This document shows positions 1-7,005 of a DNA stretch of 39,772 nucleotides, piece after piece. The notes beneath the pieces were generated by a model. That model made no database searches. It was not told the DNA's origin and saw nothing but the letters and a program-made list of their open reading frames with translations. Origin of the DNA: JASLQO01 sp002327525 (lineage in GTDB: Bacteria > Pseudomonadota > Gammaproteobacteria > Pseudomonadales > Azotimanducaceae). Each line of letters begins with the position of its first letter. The stretch's first letter is position 1. The stretch lies in the NCBI GenBank assembly GCA_030744435.1, contig JASLQO010000010.1, positions 1 to 39,772 of the forward strand. Direction: 5' to 3'. Both the position numbers and the translations under genes were made by a program.

Positions 1-138
1 AACGGTGTGCCTATAGCCGGTGCGAAATCTGAAGGAATGACAGTTGCGCGGGAGAAATCCGGAAAGCGGTCGCATTCCCTGCGGGCCTGAAATTCAAAAA
101 CTCACACGTTCCCGAAAAACGCGCTTTTGGGACAGGCT
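1..138. repeat. Gene-free left edge, possible end of an inserted element
   Basis: There is no credible coding sequence here. The minus-strand gene at 139-564 stops abruptly where this stretch begins, and the sequence next to that stop, read on the minus strand, starts GAGCCTGTCCCAAAA. That looks like the terminal motif of a small mobile or palindromic element. The partner end is not visible because the window ends, so an element boundary is an inference from the abrupt loss of a conserved reading frame. Confidence 0.3.
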
Positions 139-564
139 CTAGATACAGAAATGGACGTTCATCATCTGCACGTAGTGATTGGGTCCCACATCCCCATTGA
201 CATCGGGCGGCGCATAGCCGCTGATATTATCCAACCCCTCAAAGGTTGCAAGCGGGCCCGGCATGGACGCTACCTCTGGTGCTCCTGACTGCACAACCGG
301 ATCGGCAACACGGGTGGCGGGAGATGACTGCTGCTGCGCACGTGGAATCGGGTACGTGGATGCGGGATGTCCCTCCCGATCGGCGTCGGCCGTCACACGC
401 GGTGGTGACAACAGGTCGCGCAGCGGCGCGGTGGTAGTTACCCGGATCGCTCGCCCGACCGAAACAGAGTGAGGAGAGAGACCAACCACTTCAGCCCCTG
501 CCTCCACCGCTAACAGGAGAAGGCAGGACCCTCCAATAAACAGACAGCGTGAAATCGTTCCCAT
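139..564 (-). pseudogene. N-terminal fragment of a large secreted protein
   Basis: The 141-residue product starts with a Sec signal peptide (MGTISRCLFIGGSCLLLLAV, cleavage near AGA), followed by a Pro/Ser-rich linker. It ends in PPDVNGDVGPNHYVQMMNV. Large exported bacterial proteins (often with PKD, thrombospondin or beta-helix repeats) carry a similar PPDTNGDVGPNHYVQ-type motif at the start of their first folded domain, so everything after the first few residues of that domain is missing. The start is supported by a GAGGG Shine-Dalgarno 6 nt upstream. Downstream (positions 1-138) no frame continues the domain, so this is read as a truncated gene, not a complete small protein. It diverges from the gene at 743. 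An alternative is a short secreted remnant still expressed. Confidence 0.55.
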
Positions 565-742
565 CGTTGCCCTCGAATAACCAGCACAGTGCGATCTGGC
601 TATAATAGCGTGAACAGAGCCTCATGAGTAGCGAAAGAGTCAGCAAGCTGGGAATTTCTCGGCTCTGCCTGCGGATACGCTGACTTGAATGAACACGTTC
701 CGGAATGCTAGAGTGTCTCTCGTAGCAAGCAAGGGGCAGATC
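565..742. promoter_or_regulatory. Divergent promoter region
   Basis: This gap separates the divergent genes at 139-564 and 743-1126. A perfect TATAAT lies at 601-606 on the plus strand, and its complement gives TATTAT on the minus strand. I could not match a convincing -35 at proper spacing for either direction, so the promoter assignment is tentative. Confidence 0.3.
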
Positions 743-1126
743 ATGAGCGAAGACATTCCACATGGCAAGACGGTCGCACGCGTACCGGGTGAGGAGTACG
801 TCAAGGTCGAGCTCGAGTTGGAGCGCGAGAAGATTGCTCTCGAGCGCGAAAGGCTGGCCCACGAACGGGAGAGACTCTCTCTCGAACGACTGAAGATGCA
901 GGCGGACTCCGATTTCTTCGACAGCCGTCGTCGTTATGTCATGGTGCCGCCCCTTGCCCTTGTCCTGGCCGTGTTCTTTCTTCTCATGGGACTCGGACTG
1001 GGTGCCTATCTGCTCAAGGACAGTGACATCCGGGTTGGCCGGAGAGCCGAAGCTCCCATCCACCTCAAGACCGAGATCGACGGCATTGAGCGCGAAGGCA
1101 CCGCCTACCTGCTTTTCGTGAAATAG
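743..1126 (+). CDS. Small coiled-coil, single-pass membrane protein of unknown function
   Basis: The 127-residue product starts at MSEDIPHG, chosen because AAGGGG lies 6 nt upstream and because the in-frame start 18 codons earlier lacks such a site. Residues about 18-55 form a highly charged helix rich in E, R and L with heptad-like ERERL repeats, a likely coiled coil. Residues about 64-90 form one hydrophobic segment (PPLALVLAVFFLLMGLGLG), followed by a short C-terminal tail of about 35 residues. The family is not recognised. The layout suggests a membrane-anchored scaffold or oligomerising protein. It precedes rex on the same strand by 143 nt, with a hairpin between them, so co-transcription is uncertain. 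Confidence 0.6.
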   Translation: MSEDIPHGKTVARVPGEEYVKVELELEREKIALERERLAHERERLSLERLKMQADSDFFDSRRRYVMVPPLALVLAVFFLLMGLGLGAYLLKDSDIRVGRRAEAPIHLKTEIDGIEREGTAYLLFVK

Positions 1127-1151
1127 CCGCCCAACTCAGCTCATCTCACCT

Positions 1152-1197
1152 CCCGGCAGTCGATAACCCACGCTGTCTGACACGCTTCGATGCCGGG
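1152..1197 (+). terminator. Hairpin between the 743 gene and rex
   Basis: CCCGGCAGTCGA at 1152-1163 pairs with TCGATGCCGGG at 1187-1197, with one bulged base. There is no T-tract after it, so it may be a Rho-assisted or regulatory stem and not a classical intrinsic terminator. Confidence 0.35.
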
Positions 1198-1233
1198 GGT
1201 CTCGGTCAAAGGGCCTTTTACAGGATACGGTGC

Positions 1234-1262
1234 TTGTCCCTCTGTTGTCTGTCTGCTACCGT
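1234..1262 (+). promoter_or_regulatory. Candidate leaderless promoter of rex
   Basis: TTGTCC (1234-1239), a 17-nt spacer and TACCGT (1257-1262) lie 7 nt before the ATG at 1270. Transcription would begin at or next to the A of the start codon. No Shine-Dalgarno is present, which agrees with a leaderless message. Boxes were matched by eye. Confidence 0.4.
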
Positions 1263-1269
1263 TAAACTC

Positions 1270-1902
1270 ATGACGAATGGCAACAGAGCTGTCCCCGCTG
1301 GGGTCCTGAGGCGGTTTACGCACTATTACGCGTCAGTTCAGGGCATGCGGGCCGACGGGGTCGAGTGGGTGAGCTCCAACGAGATTGCCGATGCACTCAG
1401 TCTGACCCCTTCGACTGTCCGGCAGGACCTCTCTTACCTTGACTTCGCAGGTGTGTCCAAGCGGGGCTACGAGACCGACGGACTGGAGGCGGCACTGGCG
1501 CGCGCGCTTGGCGCAGACAGGGTATGGAACATGCTGATCGTAGGTGCCGGTAACCTGGGACGCGCCCTTGCGCTACACCAGGAGTTTAAGCGTCGGGGTT
1601 TCGTGATCCGGGCCGTATGCGATTCCGATGTCTTCAAGACCGGTCTGAGATTGGGCGAGCTGGAGGTGCAGCGCATGCATCACGTTCCTGATCTCGTCAA
1701 GAAACACAGCATAGATATCGGCGTGATCGCTGTACCGGCAGCGGCCGCCCAGGAAGTTGCCGAGCTTCTCGTGGAGGCCGGGGTCAAGGGACTTCTGAAC
1801 CTGTCTCCGGTTCACGTTAACGTGCCCGATGGCATCGCCGTCACCGACGCCCGCATCCTCGCCAGCCTCCAGGAGCTGACTCACGCCCTCATGGAGAAGT
1901 AG
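1270..1902 (+). CDS. rex: Redox-sensing transcriptional repressor Rex
   Basis: Rex proteins sense the NADH/NAD+ ratio: they bind operators when NAD+ dominates and release when NADH rises, so fermentation and hydrogenase genes are switched on under reducing conditions. The 210-residue product has the usual order: an N-terminal winged helix (about residues 1-75, with EIADALSLTPSTVRQDLSYL), then a Rossmann domain with GAGNLG at residues 92-97 and a C-terminal helix that in the family swaps between subunits. Length matches typical Rex. ATG at 1270 was chosen over an upstream in-frame TTG at 1234 because the TTG lies in the -35 box. It sits next to hypB and shares the locus with a group 3b hydrogenase that uses NAD(P)H, whose first gene has a Rex-type palindrome upstream (15730-15747). 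Control of the hydrogenase by Rex is therefore a strong inference. Confidence 0.93.
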   Translation: MTNGNRAVPAGVLRRFTHYYASVQGMRADGVEWVSSNEIADALSLTPSTVRQDLSYLDFAGVSKRGYETDGLEAALARALGADRVWNMLIVGAGNLGRALALHQEFKRRGFVIRAVCDSDVFKTGLRLGELEVQRMHHVPDLVKKHSIDIGVIAVPAAAAQEVAELLVEAGVKGLLNLSPVHVNVPDGIAVTDARILASLQELTHALMEK

Positions 1903-1919
1903 GGGGCGGGGAAGGCTTC

Positions 1920-2097
1920 TTTTTGACAGGATAAACAGGATGAACAGGATTGCGAGCGAGCTTTGCTCGCTCGGTAGCACGAGCAACGCCCTCGATTCAC
2001 CGATGCCGTCAATGCGCTTCAGGCGGCTCGGTTAATCTCCTTCAGCGGCCGAAGGCCGTCCCCATCCAGTAGATCCTGTTAATCCTGTCAAAAAAAA
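1920..2097. repeat. Inverted ACAGGAT repeat element, copy 1
   Basis: The left arm (1920-1951) reads TTTTTGACAGGATAAACAGG and continues with further ACAGGAT units. The right arm (2064-2097) is its near-complement, ending TCCTGTTAATCCTGTCAAAA. Just inside the left arm is a perfect 9-bp stem, GAGCGAGC-ttt-GCTCGCTC (about 1954-1974). Next to the right arm is GCGGCCGAAGGCCG. The same ACAGGAT units followed by CGGCCTTCGGCCG recur at 11441-11583, so this is a dispersed family. It fills the gap between convergent rex and hypB and may also fold as a bidirectional stem. Confidence 0.8.
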
Positions 2098-2111
2098 GGT
2101 TTGCCCTGAGG

Positions 2112-2879
2112 TCAGGCTAGTTTCTGCAGATACTCGATCCACGCATCCAGACCATCGCCGGTCTTGGCGCTCAGTTCGAACACGAAGATCCCGGGGTGAA
2201 CCTTGCGCAGGCTCTCGCGGCAGGCTTCCATGTCGAAGTCGAGGTGCGGCAGAAGATCGGTCTTGGTTACGATCGCCACCGGCGCCAGCGAGAAGAGGGA
2301 GGGGTACTTGACCGGCTTGTCCTCGCCTTCCGTCACGGAGAGCAGCGCAACTTTGAAATGTTCGCCGAGGTCGAAGGCTGTTGGACACACGAGATTGCCG
2401 ACGTTCTCAATAAACAGAAGCTTGGTGTTGTCCTGGATGACCTCTTCGAACAGGTCACCCACGCGCTGCGCTTCGAGGTGGCAGGCGCTCTGCGTCTCGA
2501 TCTGGCGTACCGGCGCGCCTTTGCCTTCAAGCCGCTTCGCATCGTTGTCGGTCTGCTGGTCGCCGGTGATCACGGCGCAGCCGATCTTGCCCTGCAGGCG
2601 CTCGAGCGTGCGTTCCAGGAGGAAGGTCTTGCCGGTGCCGGGCGCGGAAATCAGGTTGATGGCTGTCACGCCACGTTCGGCCAGCCAGGCACGATTACGC
2701 TTGGCCAGTTCCGCGTTGCGCGAGAGCACCTTCTCGCGCACGGAGAACACCAGCTTCTCATCGTGTGTGTGGTCATGATCGTGCGTGTGACCATCGGAAT
2801 GGTCGTGGCTATGCCCGTCGTGGGCATGATCATGAGTATGTGTCTGGCCAACGTCGCCACATCCGCATTCGTCACACAT
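2112..2879 (-). CDS. hypB: Hydrogenase/urease nickel-insertion GTPase HypB
   Basis: HypB hydrolyses GTP to drive delivery of Ni2+ into the active site of [NiFe]-hydrogenase, working with HypA on the large-subunit precursor in the cytoplasm. The 255-residue product begins with the high-affinity metal site C-x2-C-G-C (residues 2-7), then a His-rich stretch with 12 histidines between residues 14 and 39, typical of nickel-storing HypB. The G domain follows: P-loop SAPGTGKT at residues 78-85, the metal-linked Cys/His near SACHLEAQRV, the FIENVGNLVCP motif and the guanine-specificity motif VTKTDL. Its start overlaps the end of hypA by 8 nt, so translation is probably coupled. It is the last gene of the hypE-hypA-hypB unit. 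Confidence 0.97.
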   Translation of the reverse strand: MCDECGCGDVGQTHTHDHAHDGHSHDHSDGHTHDHDHTHDEKLVFSVREKVLSRNAELAKRNRAWLAERGVTAINLISAPGTGKTFLLERTLERLQGKIGCAVITGDQQTDNDAKRLEGKGAPVRQIETQSACHLEAQRVGDLFEEVIQDNTKLLFIENVGNLVCPTAFDLGEHFKVALLSVTEGEDKPVKYPSLFSLAPVAIVTKTDLLPHLDFDMEACRESLRKVHPGIFVFELSAKTGDGLDAWIEYLQKLA

Positions 2880-3237
2880 AGGTCGTCTCCTCGTTCCGGT
2901 CTACTTCGATCGTGTCTATCATCAGTTCCCGTCCCGCCACAATCTCGATATCTGTCGAGTCGCAGCTCATGCAGATAGGGAAGGGACCATCCGGCGTGGT
3001 TGTCTTACCGCAGCTATGACAGTCGACCTTGGCCAGTACGTTCTCAATGTTCCAACGTGTCTCGGCGTAGCCGGTGCCCTCGACCGCCACCTCGAAGGCC
3101 AGCTCGAGCGCATAGGGGTCAACGCCGGATAACGTCCCGACCTGGAGCTGCACGGACGCAATACCGGGCGCGTCGTGTTCGGCCCGGATCGCCTCAACCC
3201 GCTCCATGATCGATTGGGCTATGGACAACTCATGCAC
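2872..3237 (-). CDS. hypA: Hydrogenase nickel metallochaperone HypA
   Basis: HypA binds Ni2+ and docks HypB on the hydrogenase large subunit. The 121-residue product starts at a GTG giving VHELSIAQS; the conserved family start is MHELS, and His2 is the Ni ligand, so longer in-frame starts upstream inside hypE are rejected. The structural zinc site is C73-x2-C76 and C89-x2-C92. Its GTG overlaps the hypE stop by one base (TAGTG), and its end overlaps hypB by 8 nt, showing a tightly coupled operon. Confidence 0.95.
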   Translation of the reverse strand: MHELSIAQSIMERVEAIRAEHDAPGIASVQLQVGTLSGVDPYALELAFEVAVEGTGYAETRWNIENVLAKVDCHSCGKTTTPDGPFPICMSCDSTDIEIVAGRELMIDTIEVDRNEETTYV

Positions 3238-4247
3238 TAGCAGATCCTTGGCAGCAATTCCCCGCGCGGCACATCCACCAGCCGATGCCCCCCCATCAAA
3301 GTTTCGAGCACCACCCGTCCGGCCTCTGTTGTGACGGTGCCGATATCCTTTGCGCCGGTTCCCTCGGGCATCGCCTGCCACGCTTCCAGGATCGCAGTGG
3401 CGGCGTCCGCAGAGCACACGGCCAGCATACGACCCTCCGATGCTACGTGAAGCGGGTCGAGTCCAAGCAGTTCGCTCACGGCATGGGCGCCAGCGGAAAT
3501 GGGGATGCTTGCCTCTTGGATCTGGATGCCAACCTGCGCTCCCTCAACCATCTCGTTCAGCACTGAGGCCAGGCCGCCTCGCGTGGGATCGCGCATGAAG
3601 CGGACGTCGCCGGCATACTCTGCGGCCGCCTGCACCAATCGGTGTACCGGCGCGCTGTCGCTCTGCGGTCCGTTCTGAATGTGGATGTTCTCGCGCGATG
3701 CCAGTACCGCGAACCCGTGGTCTGCAATCGGGCCACTCACGAGCACGTGGTCGCTTTCCTGCAGGTTCGACGGCGACAGCTCAAAGCCCGGCAGAGGATC
3801 ACCTATCCCGGCCGTATTGATGAACATCCCGTCACACTGTCCCCGTGCCACCACCTTCGTGTCCCCGGTCGCCACCACCACGCCGCTGTCATCCGCAGCC
3901 GTCTTGATGCTGTCGAGTACGCGCCGCAACAGATCCAGTTCAACGCCCTCTTCAAGGATCAACGCCAATGACAGCCAGCGCGGCTTAGCGCCGCAGACAG
4001 CCAGGTCATTCACCGTGCCGTGAACGGCGAGGTCGCCGATGTTACCGCCCGGGAACTCGATTGGCTGCACCACGAAGCTGTCCGTCGTGAAAACAACCTG
4101 ATCGCCCGCAACCGGCACCGTCGCGCCATCGGGCAGCCCCTCTAGAGGCCCTGCCCCGAAGCGCGACACAATCTCCCGGTCAATCAGCTCCCGCGAGAGC
4201 TGACCGCCGCCACCGTGTGCCAATAGAATCCGCTGCGTGTCTGTCAC
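3237..4247 (-). CDS. hypE: Hydrogenase cyanide-ligand synthesis protein HypE
   Basis: HypE dehydrates the carbamoyl group placed on its C-terminal cysteine by HypF, making the thiocyanate that becomes the CN- ligands of the Ni-Fe site. The 336-residue product has the PurM-like fold: N-terminal LLAHGGGGQLSRELI, the ATP-binding core with TTDSFVV, and the invariant C-terminal PRIC, whose last residue is the carrier cysteine. The start is GTG (4245-4247). Length is normal for the family. It heads the hypE-hypA-hypB unit. In many genomes hypD directly precedes hypE; here about 2.8 kb of unrelated genes (vapBC and two plus-strand genes) lies between them. Confidence 0.96.
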   Translation of the reverse strand: MTDTQRILLAHGGGGQLSRELIDREIVSRFGAGPLEGLPDGATVPVAGDQVVFTTDSFVVQPIEFPGGNIGDLAVHGTVNDLAVCGAKPRWLSLALILEEGVELDLLRRVLDSIKTAADDSGVVVATGDTKVVARGQCDGMFINTAGIGDPLPGFELSPSNLQESDHVLVSGPIADHGFAVLASRENIHIQNGPQSDSAPVHRLVQAAAEYAGDVRFMRDPTRGGLASVLNEMVEGAQVGIQIQEASIPISAGAHAVSELLGLDPLHVASEGRMLAVCSADAATAILEAWQAMPEGTGAKDIGTVTTEAGRVVLETLMGGHRLVDVPRGELLPRIC

Positions 4248-4463
4248 AATGAGTGTCCCGTTAAGCCTGTTCGTGAAGTTCTGATGTGTCGGCGAAGATC
4301 AGGTATTCGCTAATCGCCGCCACTGGTGTCTCCACCCCTTCTCAAGGTCGAAACGCCAATGATACGCGAATTTCTCCCGCCATGAACAGCACATGTTTGA
4401 TCGCAAACATCTGGACGCCTGTTTCGCGCCTACCTATAGTCGCGAGCAAGTACGACAGGCTCC

Positions 4464-4868
4464 CTACTCCCACATCTCGGCATCGAGGCCGGGGACGCGC
4501 CTGAACTCGCGGAGGTTCGATGTTGCGAGGCGGAGTCCGTGCGCGAGGCAGGTGGCGGCCAGCCAGGAGTCGTGAACGCCGATCATGTTGCCCTGTTGTG
4601 CAAGGTCTGCCCAGAGCTGCGAGTGGGAGCGCGCCGTTTCGAGATCGATCGGCAGGATGGGTAGGGCCGCCAGGACGCCCTCAACGAACGCAAGCCGTTT
4701 GGCCTTGATGTGTCCATCCGTCGCACGGTGAACTCCGTGCAGCAATTCGCTGGCGGTGATGACGGAGATGAACGCCTCTTCCGCCTCACGCCCCTTGACG
4801 AAGGTGGAGATATCCTTGCCTGATCTTTCGAAATAGATCAGAACGCTACTGTCAATCAGGACGCCCAT
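4464..4868 (-). CDS. vapC: PIN-domain ribonuclease toxin, VapC family
   Basis: VapC toxins are Mg2+-dependent RNases that inhibit translation by cutting tRNA or rRNA until neutralised by their antitoxin. The 134-residue product has the PIN pattern: MGVLIDSSVLIYFER with the first catalytic Asp (Asp6), a conserved Glu in ITASELLHGV, a third acidic residue in HDSWLAATCLAHG, and the C-terminal ATSNLREFRRVPGL. It overlaps the antitoxin gene by 13 nt, typical of a coupled module. It lies within the split hyp cluster on the same strand as hypE but is probably expressed from its own promoter upstream of the antitoxin. The exact RNA target cannot be told from sequence. Confidence 0.9.
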   Translation of the reverse strand: MGVLIDSSVLIYFERSGKDISTFVKGREAEEAFISVITASELLHGVHRATDGHIKAKRLAFVEGVLAALPILPIDLETARSHSQLWADLAQQGNMIGVHDSWLAATCLAHGLRLATSNLREFRRVPGLDAEMWE

Positions 4869-5137
4869 GGGTCCCTCAGTTCACTGTCCGGCATTTCGGA
4901 ACGAGCTGCGTTCACATCTGCCTCAAAGGCGGCAATGTCGTTTGGCGACAGGTGCGGAATCGAACGGAATAGGCCCGGTAGGTCTCCAAGCCGTCGTCCG
5001 TAGGGGAGTGGACGCAGCTCGGCGACCGGCTTCTTGCCCTTGCGCAAGACAAACGTTTCGTGCCGGTAGGCGACACGACCGATATAGTCCGAAAAGTGCC
5101 GAACTGCTTCCGTAACAGTCAAAACCGTACTACTCAT
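4856..5137 (-). CDS. vapB: Phd/YefM-type antitoxin
   Basis: The 93-residue product has a Phd/YefM-like N-terminal DNA-binding and dimerisation part: VTEAVRHFSDYIGRVAYRHETFVLRKGKKPVAELRP in outline (tract at about residues 8-43). The acidic C-terminal tail (PGLFRSIPHLSPNDIAAFEA onward) would wrap the PIN toxin. Translation starts at ATG 5137 with GGAGAG about 7 nt upstream. It precedes the toxin and overlaps it. The promoter region (5157-5194) contains two direct repeats suited to autoregulation. The family assignment is firm at superfamily level; the gene name vapB only follows the partner toxin. Confidence 0.85.
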   Translation of the reverse strand: MSSTVLTVTEAVRHFSDYIGRVAYRHETFVLRKGKKPVAELRPLPYGRRLGDLPGLFRSIPHLSPNDIAAFEADVNAARSEMPDSELRDPWAS

Positions 5138-5156
5138 TAATGCTCTCCATACATCT

Positions 5157-5194
5157 GATAATCATATAATACGATAATCATGTTTTTTAGTCAA
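5157..5194 (-). promoter_or_regulatory. vapBC promoter with tandem operator repeats
   Basis: On the minus strand TTGACT (complement of 5189-5194) and TATTAT (complement of 5166-5171) are separated by exactly 17 nt. Two exact GATAATCAT repeats (5157-5165 and 5173-5181, 16 nt apart) overlap the -10 and the spacer. This places a probable antitoxin binding site directly over the promoter, the usual arrangement for autorepressed toxin-antitoxin operons. Confidence 0.65.
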
Positions 5195-5234
5195 CGGCTA
5201 TTCCTGTCCTCTGCCCTCCGTCGTCAATATCCCC

Positions 5235-5263
5235 TCGACGCCCACATTTCCCCTCCCTATAGT
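5235..5263 (+). promoter_or_regulatory. Candidate promoter of the 5275 gene
   Basis: TCGACG (5235-5240), a 17-nt spacer and TATAGT (5258-5263) lie 11 nt before the ATG at 5275. The leader would be only a few bases, and no Shine-Dalgarno is visible. Confidence 0.4.
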
Positions 5264-5274
5264 TGCGACCAAGA

Positions 5275-6615
5275 ATGAAGAAGTGGCTTCCTGTCTTCGT
5301 GCTCACGATTGTTCTGCCATCGACAATGCTGTTGGCGTGTGCGCCTGAGGAGATCCGGGCCCTCCGTAGCGCTCATCGGGTGGTGGCCGGGGAGATCCTG
5401 TCTGTCTCTCGAGTAGCCCAAGAGGATAGGAAAGTTACCTATTCCATTGAGGCCGAGGTGCGTGAGGTCCTGCTCGGTGCACCCATGGAAGAGAACACCA
5501 TCCGCGTCCAAATGAATTGCTGGGGGCCCAAAGAAGATCCGTCATATGAGCAAGGCAAGTCGTATGTCATATACCTCCGCAGAGAACCGGCGGAGGGAGG
5601 GGAGGGGCTCTGCTGGGTGGCCGATCACGGCGCTACAAGTGTCCAACCCGACAGCGAGAGCCTTCGCGAGAAGCTCGGGGCGAAGAAGGTCGGGAAGGAC
5701 AGGTCATTCAAGATGAGCCAGGAGGGAGTCGACGTTGAGGATCTCTCTCCATTGGATCGAAAGCTGCACGCGGTCGTCATCCCGGAAATGGACTTCAGGT
5801 GCGCCAGGGCGTACGACGTCATCGATTTCTTCCACATGGCCAGTATTGACTTCGACAAATCATCCCCCGAAGGCCAGAAGGGCGTCAACATCTGCCTTAA
5901 CGGCCAGTCCTTCGCCGAGGGCCGAGTGCCGCTCATCAATTTCTATTTTGAGGATATCTCCCTTCTTCAAGCCCTGACATTGGTAGTTGCCCTTGCCGAT
6001 GCAGAGCGCACTACCATTGACGATTGGATCATCGTCAGTGAGAAGGGCGGTGAGGGGGCGATCCCTTTTCTCGTCATTGAAGGGGAGGCTGTAGAGTCCA
6101 AAGCGTACCAGGCGTTGTGTGATTCGGTTGTGGCGGAGGTCGATTTCAGGCAAGCCTCGCCAGAAGAGGTCGCCCGGTTCCTCTCGCAGCAGTCGGGTGT
6201 CACTGTCTCGGTTTCCGGGAGCGCGGAAGATCTTGAGGAGGTCGGAGCGATTACGCTCATAGGCAGACATTCGTCTCCACTGACCATTCTCAAGGTGTTA
6301 AGCGCCATGCATCCTCTGGATGTCCACATCAAAGAGGAATCAGTGACGATCACTCCCTCAGTGTCTCCCTCGCATGGGGGGAGCAGCGAACCTGTGGTGG
6401 GTCACTTGAAGACACGCGACAAAGTCATTACGATCCGAGCAGGAGAAGGCGGACCTCTCTATACCATCAAGTCAGAGGGAGGAGCTATACTCGCCGCAGA
6501 CCTCACTCACGAAGAGCTGGCCGCCAAGTTCCCGGACCTCAAACGCGTCGTGCAGGGCGGCATAGCGGACTGGGCCGGCACAACCGGCCATCAGTCGATA
6601 GAGATTTCCCGGTAA
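5275..6615 (+). CDS. Secreted protein with NTR-like domain and two secretin-N-like repeats
   Basis: The 446-residue product starts MKKWLPVFVLTIVLPSTMLL and has Cys next to Ala at the cleavage site (LLAC), so it is either a lipoprotein or a Sec-exported protein whose mature first Cys is disulfide-bonded. Residues about 25-115 resemble the TIMP/netrin-like fold (mature-terminal Cys, AGEILSVSRV, later NCWGP and LCWV). Two alpha/beta repeats follow (about 163-265 and 282-362), each with a Val-x-Phe-Arg-x-A strand, a helix and a late DDWIIVSEK or EESVTIT strand, resembling the N0/STN domain of secretins and TonB receptors. No beta-barrel part is present, so it is not a secretin itself. The C-terminus (IKSEGGAILAADLTHEELAA) is a pattern I associate with PVC-type secreted proteins. 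ATG at 5275 is preferred over TTG at 5263. Function is unknown. Confidence 0.6.
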   Translation: MKKWLPVFVLTIVLPSTMLLACAPEEIRALRSAHRVVAGEILSVSRVAQEDRKVTYSIEAEVREVLLGAPMEENTIRVQMNCWGPKEDPSYEQGKSYVIYLRREPAEGGEGLCWVADHGATSVQPDSESLREKLGAKKVGKDRSFKMSQEGVDVEDLSPLDRKLHAVVIPEMDFRCARAYDVIDFFHMASIDFDKSSPEGQKGVNICLNGQSFAEGRVPLINFYFEDISLLQALTLVVALADAERTTIDDWIIVSEKGGEGAIPFLVIEGEAVESKAYQALCDSVVAEVDFRQASPEEVARFLSQQSGVTVSVSGSAEDLEEVGAITLIGRHSSPLTILKVLSAMHPLDVHIKEESVTITPSVSPSHGGSSEPVVGHLKTRDKVITIRAGEGGPLYTIKSEGGAILAADLTHEELAAKFPDLKRVVQGGIADWAGTTGHQSIEISR

Positions 6616-6631
6616 GGAGGCAACGGCACGC

Positions 6632-6901
6632 GTGGCGTTGAATCCCCATACAGTTACTCTGATCGTTCTCGGTGTTGTCAACATCCCTGTCTATGTCCTC
6701 ATCGGGAAAGGCATTTTTGGGAGCTGGGGCGATTTCTGGGATGCTGTCGCATTCTGGTTTACCCCGGACTTGATCTCGGCGTTCCGAGGGGAGTACATGG
6801 ACGACTGGTGGGGAGAGCTGAAGCTCAGCTTCTTCCTCATTGCCTGTGGCGTATGCGTCTATGGCGAGTACCTCCTTATAGCGAAGTACTTTCTGGGCTG
6901 A
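6632..6901 (+). CDS. Small two- or three-helix membrane protein, unknown
   Basis: The 89-residue product has hydrophobic helices near residues 9-28 (VTLIVLGVVNIPVYVLIGKG), a weaker aromatic segment around 33-45, and 65-85 (LSFFLIACGVCVYGEYLLIA), joined by an acidic Trp-rich loop (EYMDDWWGE). It starts at GTG 6632, 11 nt after GGTAAGGAGG; an in-frame TTG at 6638 is also possible. The gap to the upstream secreted protein is only 16 nt, so the two are probably one transcript. I do not recognise the family. It converges on hypD. Confidence 0.55.
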   Translation: MALNPHTVTLIVLGVVNIPVYVLIGKGIFGSWGDFWDAVAFWFTPDLISAFRGEYMDDWWGELKLSFFLIACGVCVYGEYLLIAKYFLG

Positions 6902-7005
6902 GACCCTCGCTTCTATCCATCGCCAACGGTTCAATAGTCCGTACTACGCGTTACAGTAGTCTGTACTGAGCACGAAAGCTGTCCGTGGAGGAATCTGGCC
7001 GTCCT
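6902..7005. other. Convergent gap with short direct repeat
   Basis: This short gap separates the converging 6632 gene and hypD. TAGTCCGTACT and TAGTCTGTACT occur 22 nt apart (about 6935-6967). No terminator with a T-tract was seen. Confidence 0.3.

Larger units (their letters stand above)
4429..5273. repeat. 22-bp direct repeats flanking the vapBC module
   Basis: CCTACCTATAGTCGCGAGCA(AG) at 4429-4450 and CCTCCCTATAGTTGCGACCA(AG) at 5252-5273 are identical at 19 of 22 positions and in the same orientation. They enclose the complete toxin-antitoxin pair. The right copy doubles as the -10 region and leader of the gene at 5275; the left copy sits 13 nt from the toxin stop codon and drives nothing visible. 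This could mark an insertion footprint or a recombination scar, but a shared promoter-like core could also contribute. Confidence 0.5.

Noticed and set aside
1250..1280. Second Rex site over the rex start (CCGTTAAACTCATGACGA)
   Set aside because: Only the left half resembles the Rex half-site. The right half has too many mismatches to support autoregulation.
2196..2978. 260-codon open frame on the plus strand opposite hypB
   Set aside because: hypB is unambiguous on the other strand, with P-loop and His-rich region. The frame is a shadow.
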